From: Marsupella aquatica
Lineage: Eukaryota; Marchantiophyta
Length of the DNA: 64,000 nucleotides
Assembly: GCA_973895155.1 (NCBI GenBank)
Contig: OZ316894.1
Location: 4,526,001 to 4,590,000, forward strand
Reading direction: 5' to 3'
The number at the start of each line of letters is the position of its first letter. The stretch's first letter is position 1. Below the pieces are notes generated by a model, which worked only from the letters and a program-made list of their open reading frames with translations, was not told the DNA's origin and did not search any database. Position numbers and translations under genes: made by a program. Shown here piece by piece: positions 11,313 to 23,796 of the stretch.

Positions 11313-13656
11313 TTATTGTTCAACAAGCAAGAAATTGCTGTATTCGTTAAGTACACTCCAATTGGGGACCCCCTAATTAGGTACCAGGCAGCACCTGAAG
11401 CTTGCAAATGAAGGATATCTCAAGCAGAGAGAGATGCACACCTCGAGATCAGTGGCATGGTCGCAGCGTTGTAAACTAGACACAACACGAAGCTCAATTT
11501 TATGCAGTACTGTTTCCTAAGCAAACTGTTTCCTTTTTCTGATTCTGAGGAGCATGTGAAAACTGGTGCTCGAACTCCTGCAGAGCGGCACCCACTCGAC
11601 GCTCCGGAGAGTTCGCCATGAAACTCTCTTCTAAAGATGTGAGGATAGACTCCAAGGGGCTGTGGAGACTCATTTTTAGACGACCTCCTTACTCCTCTTC
11701 CGAAGCTTCCAGGTCCTTGATTCCACACGTTTCGTGAGTCGTAGTGTGCCCCACCACCAAGGACTCGCATCTTCATCGTGCCTGTCGGTCATTTAAATAT
11801 CAATTTGGTCGACCAAGAGAATTCGATGAAACACTTTTGACACTTTGTATGATTTGTAGATTTCTGTAACTATGCTGTTGTGCTGACTCTTCCTCAGGCT
11901 ACGCCTGCTAGAACTACACAGGAATCTCCGTGAAAGGAAGGCTCAATCTTGCAATTGAATCGATCTGGTCAAGATACTCACCGCTATATCAGTGGTATCG
12001 TCGCAGTCGTTTAAATATCAGTTTGGCAGACCAATGAAACGCAATGAAATGCAGTGATCGATTTTATGATTTACAGGTATATGTAATTATGGTGCTGTTG
12101 TGCTGACTTGGACCTAGTCCATGACCCCATGTGAAGTAATTGATCTACAACTGGACAAGAGGGAAGACGCTGCTCCTGATGTTCTTCCATGAGAACAATT
12201 TAGCAGCAATATAGGTGAGTGACATGTCTACACCAACCGTTCGTACAGTACTCTTCATATCGTCTTGGACGTGACTTATCGTGCTTTCCAGTGTGACATC
12301 TACACTCACCGCATATATGGATGTGAGCATAATCATCTGCTTATTCCAACTCTCAGGAGCAGCGTCATCCCTTTACATTCAGAACTTACCTTTCCATGCT
12401 CCGAGTCGGTATTAGCTCGATATGCTGGCTGAATGACTTGGCTACGTGGTTTCTACGATACGGGATATCTGTCGGTTGGAAATTCGGATGTCTGATGCTG
12501 TTTGAACAAAGCTTTCACTTTCAGACTTTCTATGCCAAAATGCCAGAGGGCTTGAAGACGAGAAAACTCAACAGTGGAACTCACTGCGTGTGGAGCCAGG
12601 GAAGAGTTTTTCCAAAGATCACTGTCCATCGCCTTGCCCTTAATTTCACTTCCTCGGTCAATCTAGAGTGATTGTGATCCGCACGTATGGCAGCTCGAAA
12701 GTTTCCCCTTAGACGATTCTGTGGTGGTTCTTGGGGGAGGGGGGCTCTTTCAGCTTGCCTGTAACTTCGAAGTGTGCCATTGCGATACGTGTATGGAAAT
12801 GTACGTCTCGATAGGTGTCAATTGTGATTGCAACTGCTCTGTTCATGAACTTCAAGATTTACATCATGCCAAGGTGAATAATGTTAAAGAGTTGATTAAT
12901 TGATGTCGACTGATTCATTGAGCATCCAACAAACATCAAGCTGATCATTTCCATCCTGTTCACCACCCAGCTACCCTCTTGCTCACCACAAGACAGACGG
13001 GAGCAAAAATAGTGATGGACCTGAAGTACTAAGCAGGCCAGATGCTGTACAACTGCCTGATACACAATTCTACAATATTTTAAACTGCCAGAGAATGATT
13101 GGTATAGATTGTGGTTCTGGGAATGGCGCATGCTCACGGACAGAGCGTCAATGATGTACAGAAGATGTAAATGAAAACTGAGTTCCCTCCTCCATGAGGA
13201 CAGCATGAAGCTCCAGCTAAATACATGGAACTCTTAGAAGCTTGGCAATCTACCTTCCAAGTGCTTTACAGAGGAGCATGTGACTCACTCCTACTCGCCC
13301 CTCTGCAAACCTTGGTTCATATCAATACACTGAATTCAAAAGAATGAGTATAGAACGTGTAACGAGCCGTAAGTACCCTTCGGTGGGGTTGACCGCCTGT
13401 TCAGTGGAGGACTGAGTTGGATTGAGAGAATTGCAACTCTTCTGGCAACAGAGGATCCTCTGCGTTCCCCTGGCGTACCCTGTCTCTTATGGAGCCTTCT
13501 CCAATCTGTTCACATATGGCCAGACGTTTCACAAGGCTAGCAGATGCTGTAAACAACCTTAAGCTCCATCCTAGCCACACACAAGATCGGACAACGATGA
13601 GAGAATCTCATCCCTTGACAGTTACGGGAGTGGTATCCACTCAACAAGAAAAGGCT
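11313..13656. other. Intergenic: HNL upstream region and TPLATE 3' flank
   Basis: No gene could be supported. An open minus-strand stretch at 11420-11776 could be 5' UTR or an extra HNL exon, but no convincing donor was found. A diverged direct repeat of about 100 bp (11791-11893 and 12010-12108) lies upstream of HNL. A G-rich run lies near 12731-12745. Otherwise nothing recognised. Confidence 0.5.
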
Positions 13657-16600
13657 TCAAGGCACGCTGTATTGCGCTCGGAACCTTTCCCACTGCTGAA
13701 GGACGGCAGCTTGCAGTGCTTTGTGCTCTATCTCCTCTGCCGTTTGATTTAATGACAAAGTTGAAGGTTCTTTAGGTGGCTTCATTCCGGAAATCAGTTC
13801 ACCATCGTCCTCCTCTGCTTCTGGTTCTGGTTCCGGGGAAGCGACCACAACCTTTGGAATGGCCAATAACTCCAAGGATTTCTTCAATTTATTGGCGGCA
13901 GCAACTTCCATTTCTTCATCGGACACAACACGGACTTCTCCATCTGTCAAACTATCCAGCCACTCTTGCAACGACCCTTGAATTTCCTTCAACAAAGTGG
14001 GTGATGATGCTCGCAGCACAAACTTACAGATCACTGTGTTGGTCTCCTCGCCCAAGTCACCGCTCACCTCACTAGCTCCAAAAATGATCATTCCAACGAA
14101 GTCCCCATACCACGACTTGGCAGAATAGCATAGCTGTAACCACCCACAAGGCACTTCTAACCATTAGTGACAACACAAGGCTTCCACCACCTGAAGTTCG
14201 AACACTAGATGAACAGGAAACTATTTTCCTAGAATGTAAAATCGATGAAAACAGCTCAGATGCGAGTAGCAACAGCAGAATGTTTCTAGAGATTGAGAAT
14301 ATTTACAGCTTACTGATTAGAAGGGACGCCACCTATTCGAAACCATCCGGGTAAGCTTTGTAGATTACAGCCTAGAGAGCGTAAATGACAAACAATAGCT
14401 GACGAGCCGAGTCAGCCTTAGGGAGAGTTCTTCACCTGAAAACCAGCAACCGTTTGCAGAATATGTGAGCAAACTCTGTGAAATGGTTTTGAAGCAAGGC
14501 CCTTGAAACCTGCTAGGAAAGGAGGGATGCCACCGTCCTTGCTTCCTCCCAGTTTCAGTTCGCCAACTTCATAGGTGTAAGCACCTATGTACTCCACAAT
14601 AGCAGGCAAGCTGGGCCATATGCGGAAGAACTCAACTGGGGAACACAAATGAGGTACCAACAGCTCGATGAGGGGAACCCAGTAGGTTTGGCAGCGGAGT
14701 ATGACTGGTTCGCCATAATCTGGAGCCAAACTCTTACGAATTCTGACTCCGTGGATTCCCTCTTCTTCCACGTCTAGTTGCTCATCACCATTCGTATTAG
14801 CTGCAACTCCAAACTGAGGATAGTACAACATTTGTACACCAAGTCCACATCGTTCAAATCTTGATACGCCCACAGTCACACTGCAGCTTACTGGAGCCTG
14901 CATACAAGAATCTTGATTCATGTCAACACGATTTTACCACGGGAATACTTCGTTTTACGAACTACGAGGAATGTGAAAGTAACCCGAAATTATTAATGAA
15001 GTCATGCTAAGCATTGTGATATTGAAACCCAAGGTCCCCAAAATCAGTCCCCAACAGAATGAACGGGCAATTGTATCCATCTGGGTAGATCTGAACCAAC
15101 TACACGGCAGCCGAGATATTGTCTCCAACCTGAGAGTTGAGATTTTGAAGTTGGCGCACAGCTTGAGGATGATTATCCATAAATTGCAAGGCACCCACTA
15201 ACCCCACACGGACATCCACTCTCCTCAACTCTTGCTCTGTCATATTTATTACCTGCAAAGTTGGGACCCAGTTTCATAGCAATCATGCACAGGTCTCAAA
15301 CAAAAGGAAATATAGTTTGATAATTTCCCAAATTTTAATACACTGGCTTACTGACAACGAATAGTAGATAAGGTTCGATACCTTCAGGTGAAGTGTCAAT
15401 CTCTTCTCATGTGCGTCAACCAAATGATATGCTTCCACATAGCAAGGATCACTGCTACCCGATAGGCATAATGAATTCGGTGGTGGCTTTAAGAAGGCTC
15501 CACCAGGACCCTTTGCAGTAAGCACGGCTAATTCACTTGGAGGGGGCCTCCACAGATCCTGCACGGCTGTATGAACAGCGTCTTCCAGCCTTCTATCTTG
15601 TCCGGCGGACTCATCGAAGAACTCAACAGACAGTTTGTGATGCGTGAACGGGTAATCTCCTGTTGCTTGACCACCTCCTACCCATCTGCATGACCACGAC
15701 AAACCAACTCAGATATTACTTCCCTTCGTGCATTCTAGCATGGCTCCGCAACCTACTCCTCCATAGACAGCTGGTGAAAATTGATCGTCCGAGGCCACAT
15801 TTGTCAAGCCCAGGCATTATAGGGAAACTCAGCAGGTGAAGATCACATTTTCTATTTCTTCCGACGACTAATTCAACGTGGAAACGAGATAAAGTATCTT
15901 ACCTTGATTCAGGATGTTTGTTGAGATACTTAAATACTTGAAGAATAAGTCTAACTTGGTGTTTATTGACGGAGTCGGACAGATTGCTGGCTCTGAATTC
16001 CTCCATCTCTTTCGTCAGCAATTGCCTTGCTCTCACATTTCGAGAGCCTAGGTGCTGTGAGCATACAAGGATCGCCTGCACATCCTGAAGCCTATTCGTG
16101 GCAGCCATTATGAGATTGTCCACATTGAACAGAACAGTGTGAATGTGATCCACCATAATGTTCAGGGGATCATCAGGATCGTCAGCCAAGAGTGGATCTA
16201 AGCCTTCCAGATCAAAATGCTCCGCCAGGGCCCATATTATGCGTGACCGAACCCTTACAGTCGTCGCCTACGTTTTCCATAAAATAAAAGTCAGCTAAAA
16301 TTCATTATGTGATTATTTGGTCCATTTGAATGTAAACAAAGCAGCCTTATAAAACGGAACAAACAACTCAGTGTCTTAAAACATTCCAGGTGAAGGTCTA
16401 TGTTCTGCATCAAAGACTCCACTGCGTTTGCATCTAATACCATCCGCGACTGTTGTATTTCATCCCCGTAGCTATGTTCATCCCTGTGGCTATGCCTGGT
16501 AAACCCTCATTGAAGAGATTGACCAATCACAGAATACTGCGCAGTAACTACGGGAATCATTGCAAGGTAGCAGAGCAATTCCGTGAAGAAGCTTTGAGTG

Positions 16601-18386
16601 GATTCTACATGTCTGGCGGATGGGAATATAAAGGAAATCGAGAGGTTGAGTGAAGTACCTCGGCAAGATCCCTCACGAGAAGCCTCTGCAAGGCCTGTAA
16701 TCTAGTCTCGGCCAACACTTGCTCAGGTGAAGCGCCATCCTTGGCCTTTTTAACACCGCCCCGGGTATCATAGATGTGGCACAACCGCACCAACAGCTTC
16801 AAATAGCAATCAATGGCATACAATCGACCGTCGCAATTCCACTTCACGCATGGTCTGCACACCTCTACCACCTCCAATGCTGACTGGGTCCAATTCAAAA
16901 CCTCATTTCCTGTTCCATAAGCCAAAGCCCCAATTGCCCTGCTTTCCACAGCCGCATTTTTCATCCTCGGTAAAGGTAGAGAGAGCTGAAAACAACTCTC
17001 CACCAATGTGGCGACCAGTTCTTCCCTGAACTTACTGTTGGAGGTCAGATTGTGTAGATCGTCCATAGTCATGGGATCCTCAAAGAGAGATGTGACATCC
17101 GTCCCTGGTAGCGGTTTCTGACCCCTTCTCACACTCTCTTTCGAGAAGAGATCCACACACAGTGCCGTCCGGCAAATACAAGCCAAAGCATGCATCCGAT
17201 CGGATTCCACCCTCAAATTCCTAACCATGACAAGCAACCGCTTGAAGAGAGCCACCTGCATATGGAGATCCAACAGCTGCAAGTTTTTTACCGCCGCACG
17301 CACAATGCTCTCTCTGCCAGCTCTGAATTCCTGCCTGTCCCACAAAGTCAGCAATGCCATAACAGGAGCGGAGGCCCATTCAGGCTTACCACCAGGCACA
17401 TCTGCCAGGGAGAGAAGATTAATCCCCACCTCAAAAATGAGAGCTGGATCCAGAGAAGAGAGAAAGGGCATGAAATGGGACACTACATCCGAAACTCCAA
17501 GGCTTCTCTCCGCATTGACAAATTCTCTGTCCTCCAAAGGACTCCTGGGGCTCCCTTGATTCCCAGTCAGCGTCTGCATTTCCTCCACAAGCCCAGTCGC
17601 CACAGCCTTGACAGCAAACACGAGTGGATATACCGTTGCCCTGAAGTTCTCCACGGGGAGAATTAGAGATCTAGCCATGAGAAGGTCCCGTTTCTCCCAA
17701 ACAAACCGGCACATTGTGGAAACCCATGCGGATCTAATAGATAGAGCTGCTTCACTGGGAATGAGCTTATCACCTGCCAACCTACTCAACCTCTTGGTGG
17801 AGAACTCCATGAACAACCTCCCCACCCCCTCGCACGCCACCTTGCTCACCGCATCAGATGGATCCAGCATGCTGTCCCCTATTTGCTTCCACCAAGTAGA
17901 AACCCTCTCGAGGAGAGTCCCATTGGATTCACAAAGCGTGACGACGTCGTCTCTCGCGAGGAGACAGCCCAGAGTCTCCACCACATTGTATCGGAGGTTG
18001 GGATGGTCGCTACCGATGGCGTTCGAGATGTCTTTACTGCAATCGATGATCATTTTGCCCAGGCGCCAGGAGGGGATGGCTGCCAGGATGGAGACGGCTG
18101 CGGCGGTGACATCAGGATCGGGGAAATCGAAATCGTTCTTCACTCCTCGGCAGACTATCTCCCATTGATCGGCTGTGAGACGAGTGGAGCGGATGAGATC
18201 GAACGCCAGCTTCTTGCAAACGGCGCTCGCCGGGCTGGCGATGATCTCCTCGCAGGCCGTCCGGGAGAGGGACGAGATGTCCTTCCCTGCCGCACTGAAC
18301 TGGAGGGCTGCGAGAAGCGCCTGAGCTTGCCGAAGCCCATCGTTTGACGAGAGATCTGCTCGGATCTGTGCAAACACCTGATCCAT
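13657..18386 (-). CDS. TPLATE: TPLATE, subunit of the plant TPLATE/TSET endocytic complex
   Basis: An adaptin-like large subunit of the TPLATE (TSET) complex, which acts with AP-2 and clathrin at the plasma membrane and cell plate. Six exons: 18386-16659, 16267-15903, 15685-15382, 15252-15130, 14897-14436, 14133-13657. Phases agree throughout, giving about 1152 aa (Arabidopsis about 1176). The sequence follows plant TPLATE end to end: the N-terminal HEAT-like trunk (ASPASAVCKKLAFDLIRSTR, FPDPDVTAAAVSILAAIP, ESDRMHALACICRTALCV), the LLADDPDDPLNI segment, the appendage-like part (CSVTVGVSRFERCG, SSKPFHRVCSHI-type text), then an acidic Glu/Asp tract and the conserved EEIEHKALQAAVLQQW tail. The start matches the conserved N-terminus MDQVFAQIRADL. 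The 5' UTR side is CT/GA-rich. Single-gene identity is secure; exact UTRs are unknown. Confidence 0.96.
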
Positions 18387-19002
18387 CTCGGGCCCTCCTC
18401 CTCCTCCTCCTCGTCACTCTCAAACCTTACTCCTCACTCTTTCTCTCTCTTCCCTCTCGAAAGAGCGAATCAATCAAATTCCTATAATCAATCAATCAGT
18501 CCGACCTAAAAACTACACAATCTCTAAATTTCGACCTCCATTTCCATTTGACCTGAGCTCCACGCCCATCTGTCAATCATTTGCCGAGCTCTCGGTGATG
18601 TAATCAAATCATGGGTCCTTCCTCTTTACTTCACCGGATCGTTCCTGCGTTCCCACCTTCCTTCCCTAGCTCCTATTTCTCACCGCCTCAGAAGATCTGC
18701 TGATGAGGATTTTGCCTTCCTCTTCGTCCAAGCCATCGATTCCGCGACTCCATCACAGTGGCACCCGACTTCTTAGCTCGGCCTGAATCCATCTCTGTTC
18801 TCGATGTTACAGTTCTGCGTTGTGGGTTCAATCCGGATCGGAGTAAGTCGTTAATTGTGAGTAGAGTTCAGTTGAATCCAGCGATGGTGGCAGTCATTGA
18901 GCTTCTTTCTTCCTCCAAATGCGCTGTGTTGAAGTTCACCTGCATAGGCTTTTCTTCTTGTGTCATGATAAGGGTCTTGTTCTGCTGGCTGACGGTGTGA
19001 CA
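18387..19002. promoter_or_regulatory. TPLATE 5' UTR/promoter region
   Basis: Flank upstream of the minus-strand TPLATE start. A (CTC)n run at 18394-18413 reads as GAG repeats in the transcript orientation, and CT-rich blocks follow to about 18460. Such GA/CT tracts are common in plant 5' UTRs. No TATA box could be assigned with confidence. Confidence 0.4.
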
Positions 19003-19446
19003 GGAGCCGCCTGACATGTAAGTGTAGAACTGGGCCGGAGCCACCTGACATGTAAGTGTAGACTGGGCCGGAGCCCCCTGACATGTAATTTGGAACTGGG
19101 CCGAAGCAGCCTGACATGTAATTCTGGACCTGGGCTGGAGCTGTGCTGGCTGATGGTTTGACAGTAAGGGACCAGACTGGGAGCTCTGACATGTAAGTGT
19201 GGAACTGGGCCGGAGCTGTCTAATGTGTAAGATTGAACTGAGCCTACATCACCTGATATCTAAGCTTGGAGCTGGGCCAGAGCCACTTGACATGTTAGTT
19301 TGGAACTGGGCTGCAGACACTTGACATGTAAGTTTGAAACTAGGCCCAAGCGGCCTCACATGTAAGCTTGGAATTGGGCTGAAGTAGCGCCACATGTAAG
19401 TGTGGAACTGGGCTGGAGCTACCTCACATGTAAGTTTAGAAGTAGG
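19003..19446. repeat. Minisatellite, about 35-40 bp unit
   Basis: About eleven diverged units built around GACATGTAAGTNTGGAACTGGGC with intervening GGAGCC-like text. The array is interrupted at its right end by the solo LTR at 19447-19790; array-like sequence resumes briefly after it (gtaggttggaacatgg). Units differ in length and sequence, so the array is not recent. Short open frames across it are repeat artefacts. Confidence 0.85.
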
Positions 19447-19790
19447 TGTTAAGTATAGACAACATTCGTAACTGCAAGCCCATGAACTATCCAACGTACA
19501 AGAGTCGACACAGAGAGATACGTGGTTCACCTCCACATGAGGCTACATCCACGGGAACACACAAGAATTTACTGTACTCTAGGCCGAATGGCCATACCAA
19601 GTATCCACAGCACAAGCTCTCCCTATCTCTCAACTAGCTCCGTAACAATGAGCCTTAGTCTCACCCAGGGTCTGGCATCAGCCCTGGCTATATACACAAC
19701 AACACTATCGCTAACATTAGCTAAGTCCTAACCCAAGTTAGACTAATTGTGGTTAGCTCATAAGTCACAAGACTAGAGCAATATCTAACA
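19447..19790 (-). mobile_element. Solo LTR of the Copia family (344 bp)
   Basis: The sequence runs TGTTAAGTATAGAC...ATATCTAACA and is clearly related to the LTR at 5233-5577, in the same orientation. It is flanked by a perfect 5-bp duplication, gtagg (19442-19446 and 19791-19795). No internal Copia sequence adjoins it, so this is the product of LTR-LTR recombination after insertion into the minisatellite. Confidence 0.94.
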
Positions 19791-20233
19791 GTAGGTTGGA
19801 ACATGGAAACTCAGACCACTGGGGTGTGCCCGAAATGTGTCAGTTCTACATCTTACACATAGCTTTGATTAAGTTACTACAGAGCATCAAACTTTTTTGT
19901 CATTGACATCTAGAGGATGAGGTTGTACACCTTGCGCTGAGCTTCGATGGGTTTATAGCAATTAGAGCATCCCCACGGATGCATTATTAGCGACTCAATA
20001 GGGTGTCTCAAATATTGGAAAAAAACCTACCTCACATGCATCCCACGATGCACTCAGGCGCACTGGAACTAGGTATAGTCGGGTAGTGATATTTTTGGGC
20101 TCTCAAATTTGAGAAAGGTTGCAGCAGTCTGTGAAAATTGCAAGGTGAGTCAATGAACACACTGAAACTAGGTCCTCTCCTCATAGCAGTCATCCCTCAG
20201 TTTTGATCACGACTCCCATGTGTGACTGGTCGG

Positions 20234-20574
20234 TGTTAGGTATTTATTCTTAGTTTAGGGTTACTCCTGTGATCGTAGTTAGGGCTTACCTTAGTCGCAG
20301 ACTATGTTAGGTAACTATGTTGCACACTACATCCCAAACGGTGCTTGGATAGTAAGAACTTAGGCTCATTGTTATGGAGCTAGTTGAGAGATAGGGAGAT
20401 CTTGTATTGTGGAGACTCAGTATAGCTGACGGGCCTACAGTGCAATAAAGCTCTCATGTGTTCCTGTGGACGTAGCCTTAGTTGAGGTTAAACACGTATC
20501 TCTCTGTGTTGCCTCTAACTTGTGCGTTGGATGGTTCATGGGCTTGTCATTGTGAATGTCGTCTTTGCTCAACA
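20234..20574 (+). mobile_element. Second solo LTR of the Copia family, opposite orientation (341 bp)
   Basis: The sequence runs TGTTAGGTATTTATTC...TTTGCTCAACA, the reverse complement sense of the other LTRs, so the element was on the plus strand. Flanks are gtcgg (20229-20233) and gtcgg (20575-20579), a perfect 5-bp duplication. It contains an AATAAA within the R-like part near 20444. It lies 443 bp from the other solo LTR. Confidence 0.94.
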
Positions 20575-20579
20575 GTCGG

Positions 20580-21743
20580 GCCTCACTTTCAATGCTCGAC
20601 CAATCATTCCCGATGCCTCGGGTTACAACACTCCCGGACAAGGTCACGCGCTAAAATTCATTGCATTTGATACGCCCTAGTATTGGCCTTGATGGTAAGG
20701 CAAGTGGCGTCCATACTTATATTTGGCAAAGAGCGGTTGGAACAAAGCCCGCCCAAATCATTACTCCCTATAGATACATTATGTCCATTTCTTTGTTGCT
20801 ATAGCCATCCAGGTGTCTTGAGAGTGGACTATTGCTCCCGTCCACAACATTTAGCAAGAATGGGCAGGCACTGCTACTACATGCCCAAACTCGCCAATTC
20901 TGGTGCGTGGGAGGCAACTTCTACTAGATAGGACTCCAAGGTTTCAATTCTATAGGTCCTAGTATTGTAAAACTGGTTTCCCAAGCCAATCACACTAAAG
21001 TTGTCCCTTGGAATCTTTAGTACAAAAAGACATATCAAACCTTCTCCCGTCATTGACATGTAGAAGTCAGGGGTAGCACATCTTGCACAAACCTTCCATA
21101 CCTTTGCCAAGGAATAAACCTTCTCCCATCATTGACATGTATTATCGGGTTTGAATCTCTTGTGCCTCCTTCCTAGTGGAGTGCACAACCGCCCCTGCTT
21201 TTTGTCTTGTACATACATATTATTACACAATATACTTTTTTTGACATACACATCCAAGTTTGGGCACAATCCAAGAGTACAAAACATAAGAGAATGAAAT
21301 ACAAGTGGAATCATGTTTATAGTGGGGTTCACACATGCCCAAACCCATTTTAATGTAATTTCCAAGCAATCAATACTAACAATGCACATCTAGTCGTGTC
21401 CAACACTATCACACACATATGTCAAGCCTAATCCACTTGGCAGCCACACTACAGCTGCCAAAGCTTTAGCTTGAAAGGCTCAAAATTGAAAGATGGTCTT
21501 TCAAGCCAACACAAAAGGATAACTATGCTCAAAACGTACACACACACTCTAAAATACTCAAATAACACACATCCAAAAATCTCAGCCTAGGTAGCACAAT
21601 ACACTATAGCACCACTCATATCTTTCTATCTTTCTCATACTACAATTATGGAGGACTTACCAGCACTCCTGCCCTTGGAACACTCTTGTCGATCTTAAAA
21701 AAATTCAATAAAATTAAAAATTAAAAATAAATAAAATTAAAAA

Positions 21744-21778
<35 letters not shown>

Positions 21779-22057
21779 GGAGTTTTGTGATTGCATTTCA
21801 ATTATAGAATACGAGCCCTATGCCAGTGCTTTGCACTGTGCAAGGAGGGCAGGCCCATAGGGATTGGTCGGGGCATTATGGGGCAGCGGGAAGCAAATAT
21901 GTGATAGGGGTGTACATTTTTCTCATCAATGGTCAGCAAAAACAACTAATCAAATCCAACGGCTGTGGATTTTTCGCGGCCAAGAACTTTTTTGTATTGG
22001 AACGAAGGACGGAAAAAAGCGGGATCTCTTATTATAGTTATAGATACTTGCTGATGC
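20580..22057. other. Intergenic, low-complexity
   Basis: No gene supported. Contains an AT-rich stretch ending in an (AT)n microsatellite at about 21747-21773. A motif GCCCTATGCCAGTGCTTTGCACTG (21815-21838) resembles the one at 33338-33360. Minus-strand open stretches at 20877-21110 and 21129-21389 did not match any family I recognise. Confidence 0.45.
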
Positions 22058-22186
22058 TGGTAGGGCTGAGTGGTAGCTCACTTGAGTATTGACTCATAGG
22101 TCTTGGGTTTAAATGTTTCTGTTGCCCCTTTGAGTGGGGCTGGGTTTGACTGATTTCCCCTAAAGTTAGTAATAAATAAATAAATC
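22058..22186 (+). mobile_element. tRNA-derived SINE-like element
   Basis: A tRNA-like head contains an A-box-like TAGGGCTGAGTGGTAGCTCA (22061-22080) and a B-box-like GGGTTTAAAT (22105-22114), about 35 bases apart. An unrelated body and an (AATA)n tail at about 22170-22186 follow. A second copy of the tail-proximal text (ttccccttaaataaatag...) follows at 22187-22244. The B box is degenerate, so this is an old, probably silent copy. Target-site duplications were not resolved. Confidence 0.6.
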
Positions 22187-22244
22187 TTGGCTGGTGGGGT
22201 TTGATGTATTTCCCCTTAAATAAATAGTAAATAAATAAATCTTC

Positions 22245-23630
22245 GGCTGCTGACTGCTGCTATACCACAAATAATAGGACTTCCCGTTTGGACCCTTTTC
22301 CACACTCAGAAAAGACTAGTAGGGGGACAGAAGAAGAGGAGAGTTGGCATTCCGTGGCCACGAACGAAGAATTCTTCCCAAAAAGCACAGAGGACAGTAT
22401 TGTTGATCATCGTAAACCCCTCGTGAATTTTTTTCTTTGTATATGTGTACTAGATTATGAGGCATTACCCCCAGGTGAAGCCTCGGAACCCTTGGGCCAG
22501 CCTGGCATGGGGATTATGAAATTTGAATGAGAAATAGGGTAAGTGCAACTGGCAGATAATGATGGATCACATTTTTATTGTTTAAAATTGAACTGAATGT
22601 TAAATAAAAATTCACTCTGGCTTTACACTCAATAACTCATCCCCACTTCGGGATAATGGATGTAACCCGCTCGGGCTCAGCGCCCTCTCGGATTACATAC
22701 CATTACTCCCTCTCGGGGATGGGTTACCCTACACTTCTTCTGGTTTCCGTGAAGATTCCATGAAGATCGTCCTTCCACATTCCTCAGCAGCGAGAATTGC
22801 GTTCCCACAAAGCACTCCAGGAGTGGGCTTGTTGATCGTGGAGGAGAGCCCACAAGTGAATGCTTTTGAGGCGGAGCCTCTCGTGGCAGAGCAGATCCTT
22901 CGAGTATTGGACCTCCCCACCCCTGGCTTCGAATTCTGTGCTCCAACTTCTGTGAGTAGCAAGGTATTCGTCTCTGATATGAGGTGGGGACCGAAGAAGG
23001 TACGCTCATTCTCTCTAGGACCCACCACTGCGAGGTCGAAAAACAAAGTGGCACGACATTAATGTATTGGAATGACATGATCCTAATAGTTTGTGACCAT
23101 GATTACATGATTTCATTTTTGTGGTCTGGAAGAGTACGCGGTGCATTGTCACCATGAGTGCCTTGTTTGTCTTTGTAATGATTGATGACCCCTGACTGGG
23201 TTTGCTTTCAAGCATGCGGCAAACGCAAATCAAAGCAGAGCAGTGCAGAGGAGAGGAGCGGAGAGGAGCGGAGAGGAGAGGAGAGGAGCAAGTATTCTAA
23301 CAACCAGTTTTCCTTTCGCAGGCTGTATGCCAACTGTTATCGCATGTCTGAAGGACAAGACGACCTGCCTTGGTGATGGAATTCACAGACCACGGCATCA
23401 CTCAACGTCAATTGCTGGAGGGCACACAGAGGTCTGCCCTCTGCCCCACCCGTAATGACACAGCATGACGACCAGCTCAGCGAAAGGAACGGCAATTTGA
23501 AGAGATTTAGTGGGGCAGGTCAGAATTGAGGATTGCTGCTTCAGATTCATCCGGAATTATGCACAATTCGTTCGAATTCTGGAATACCTAGACTCACACA
23601 CGGGGTTGTAGATATTCAGCACAACTGGGG
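22245..23630. other. Intergenic upstream of COA1-like gene
   Basis: No gene supported. Both strands are open over parts of 22680-23080, but nothing recognisable is encoded. A purine microsatellite (GGAGA/GGAGC)n lies at about 23241-23289. Confidence 0.45.
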
Positions 23631-23742
23631 GTGACGGCTTCTTTACTGCAATTCATACTGGGCTCTACATTGCTGAGAAACTGAGGGTGACGGCTTCTTT
23701 ACTGCAATTCATACTGGGCTCTACATTGCTGAGAAACTGAGG
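23631..23742. repeat. Perfect 56-bp tandem duplication upstream of COA1-like start
   Basis: Two identical 56-bp units, 23631-23686 and 23687-23742, each starting gtgacggcttctttactgca. The second ends 54 bases before the proposed ATG at 23797, so the duplication probably lies in the 5' UTR or core promoter. Confidence 0.95.
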
Positions 23743-23796
23743 GTTTATGGTATAGGGTTTTGGAATTTCGTGTAGAGGCTAGACCTCCGAAGCAGT

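Noticed and set aside
11420-11776. Extra N-terminal exon of the HNL receptor
   Set aside because: No good donor site joins it in frame to the exon at 11258; it may be 5' UTR.
16605-16658. Extension of TPLATE exon 1 (VLHSTSRFPLYSHPPDM)
   Set aside because: This is read-through past the GAG|gtactt donor; the conserved continuation is in the next exon.
22677-23078. Overlapping open frames on both strands
   Set aside because: No family match, no splice context, and both strands are equally open.
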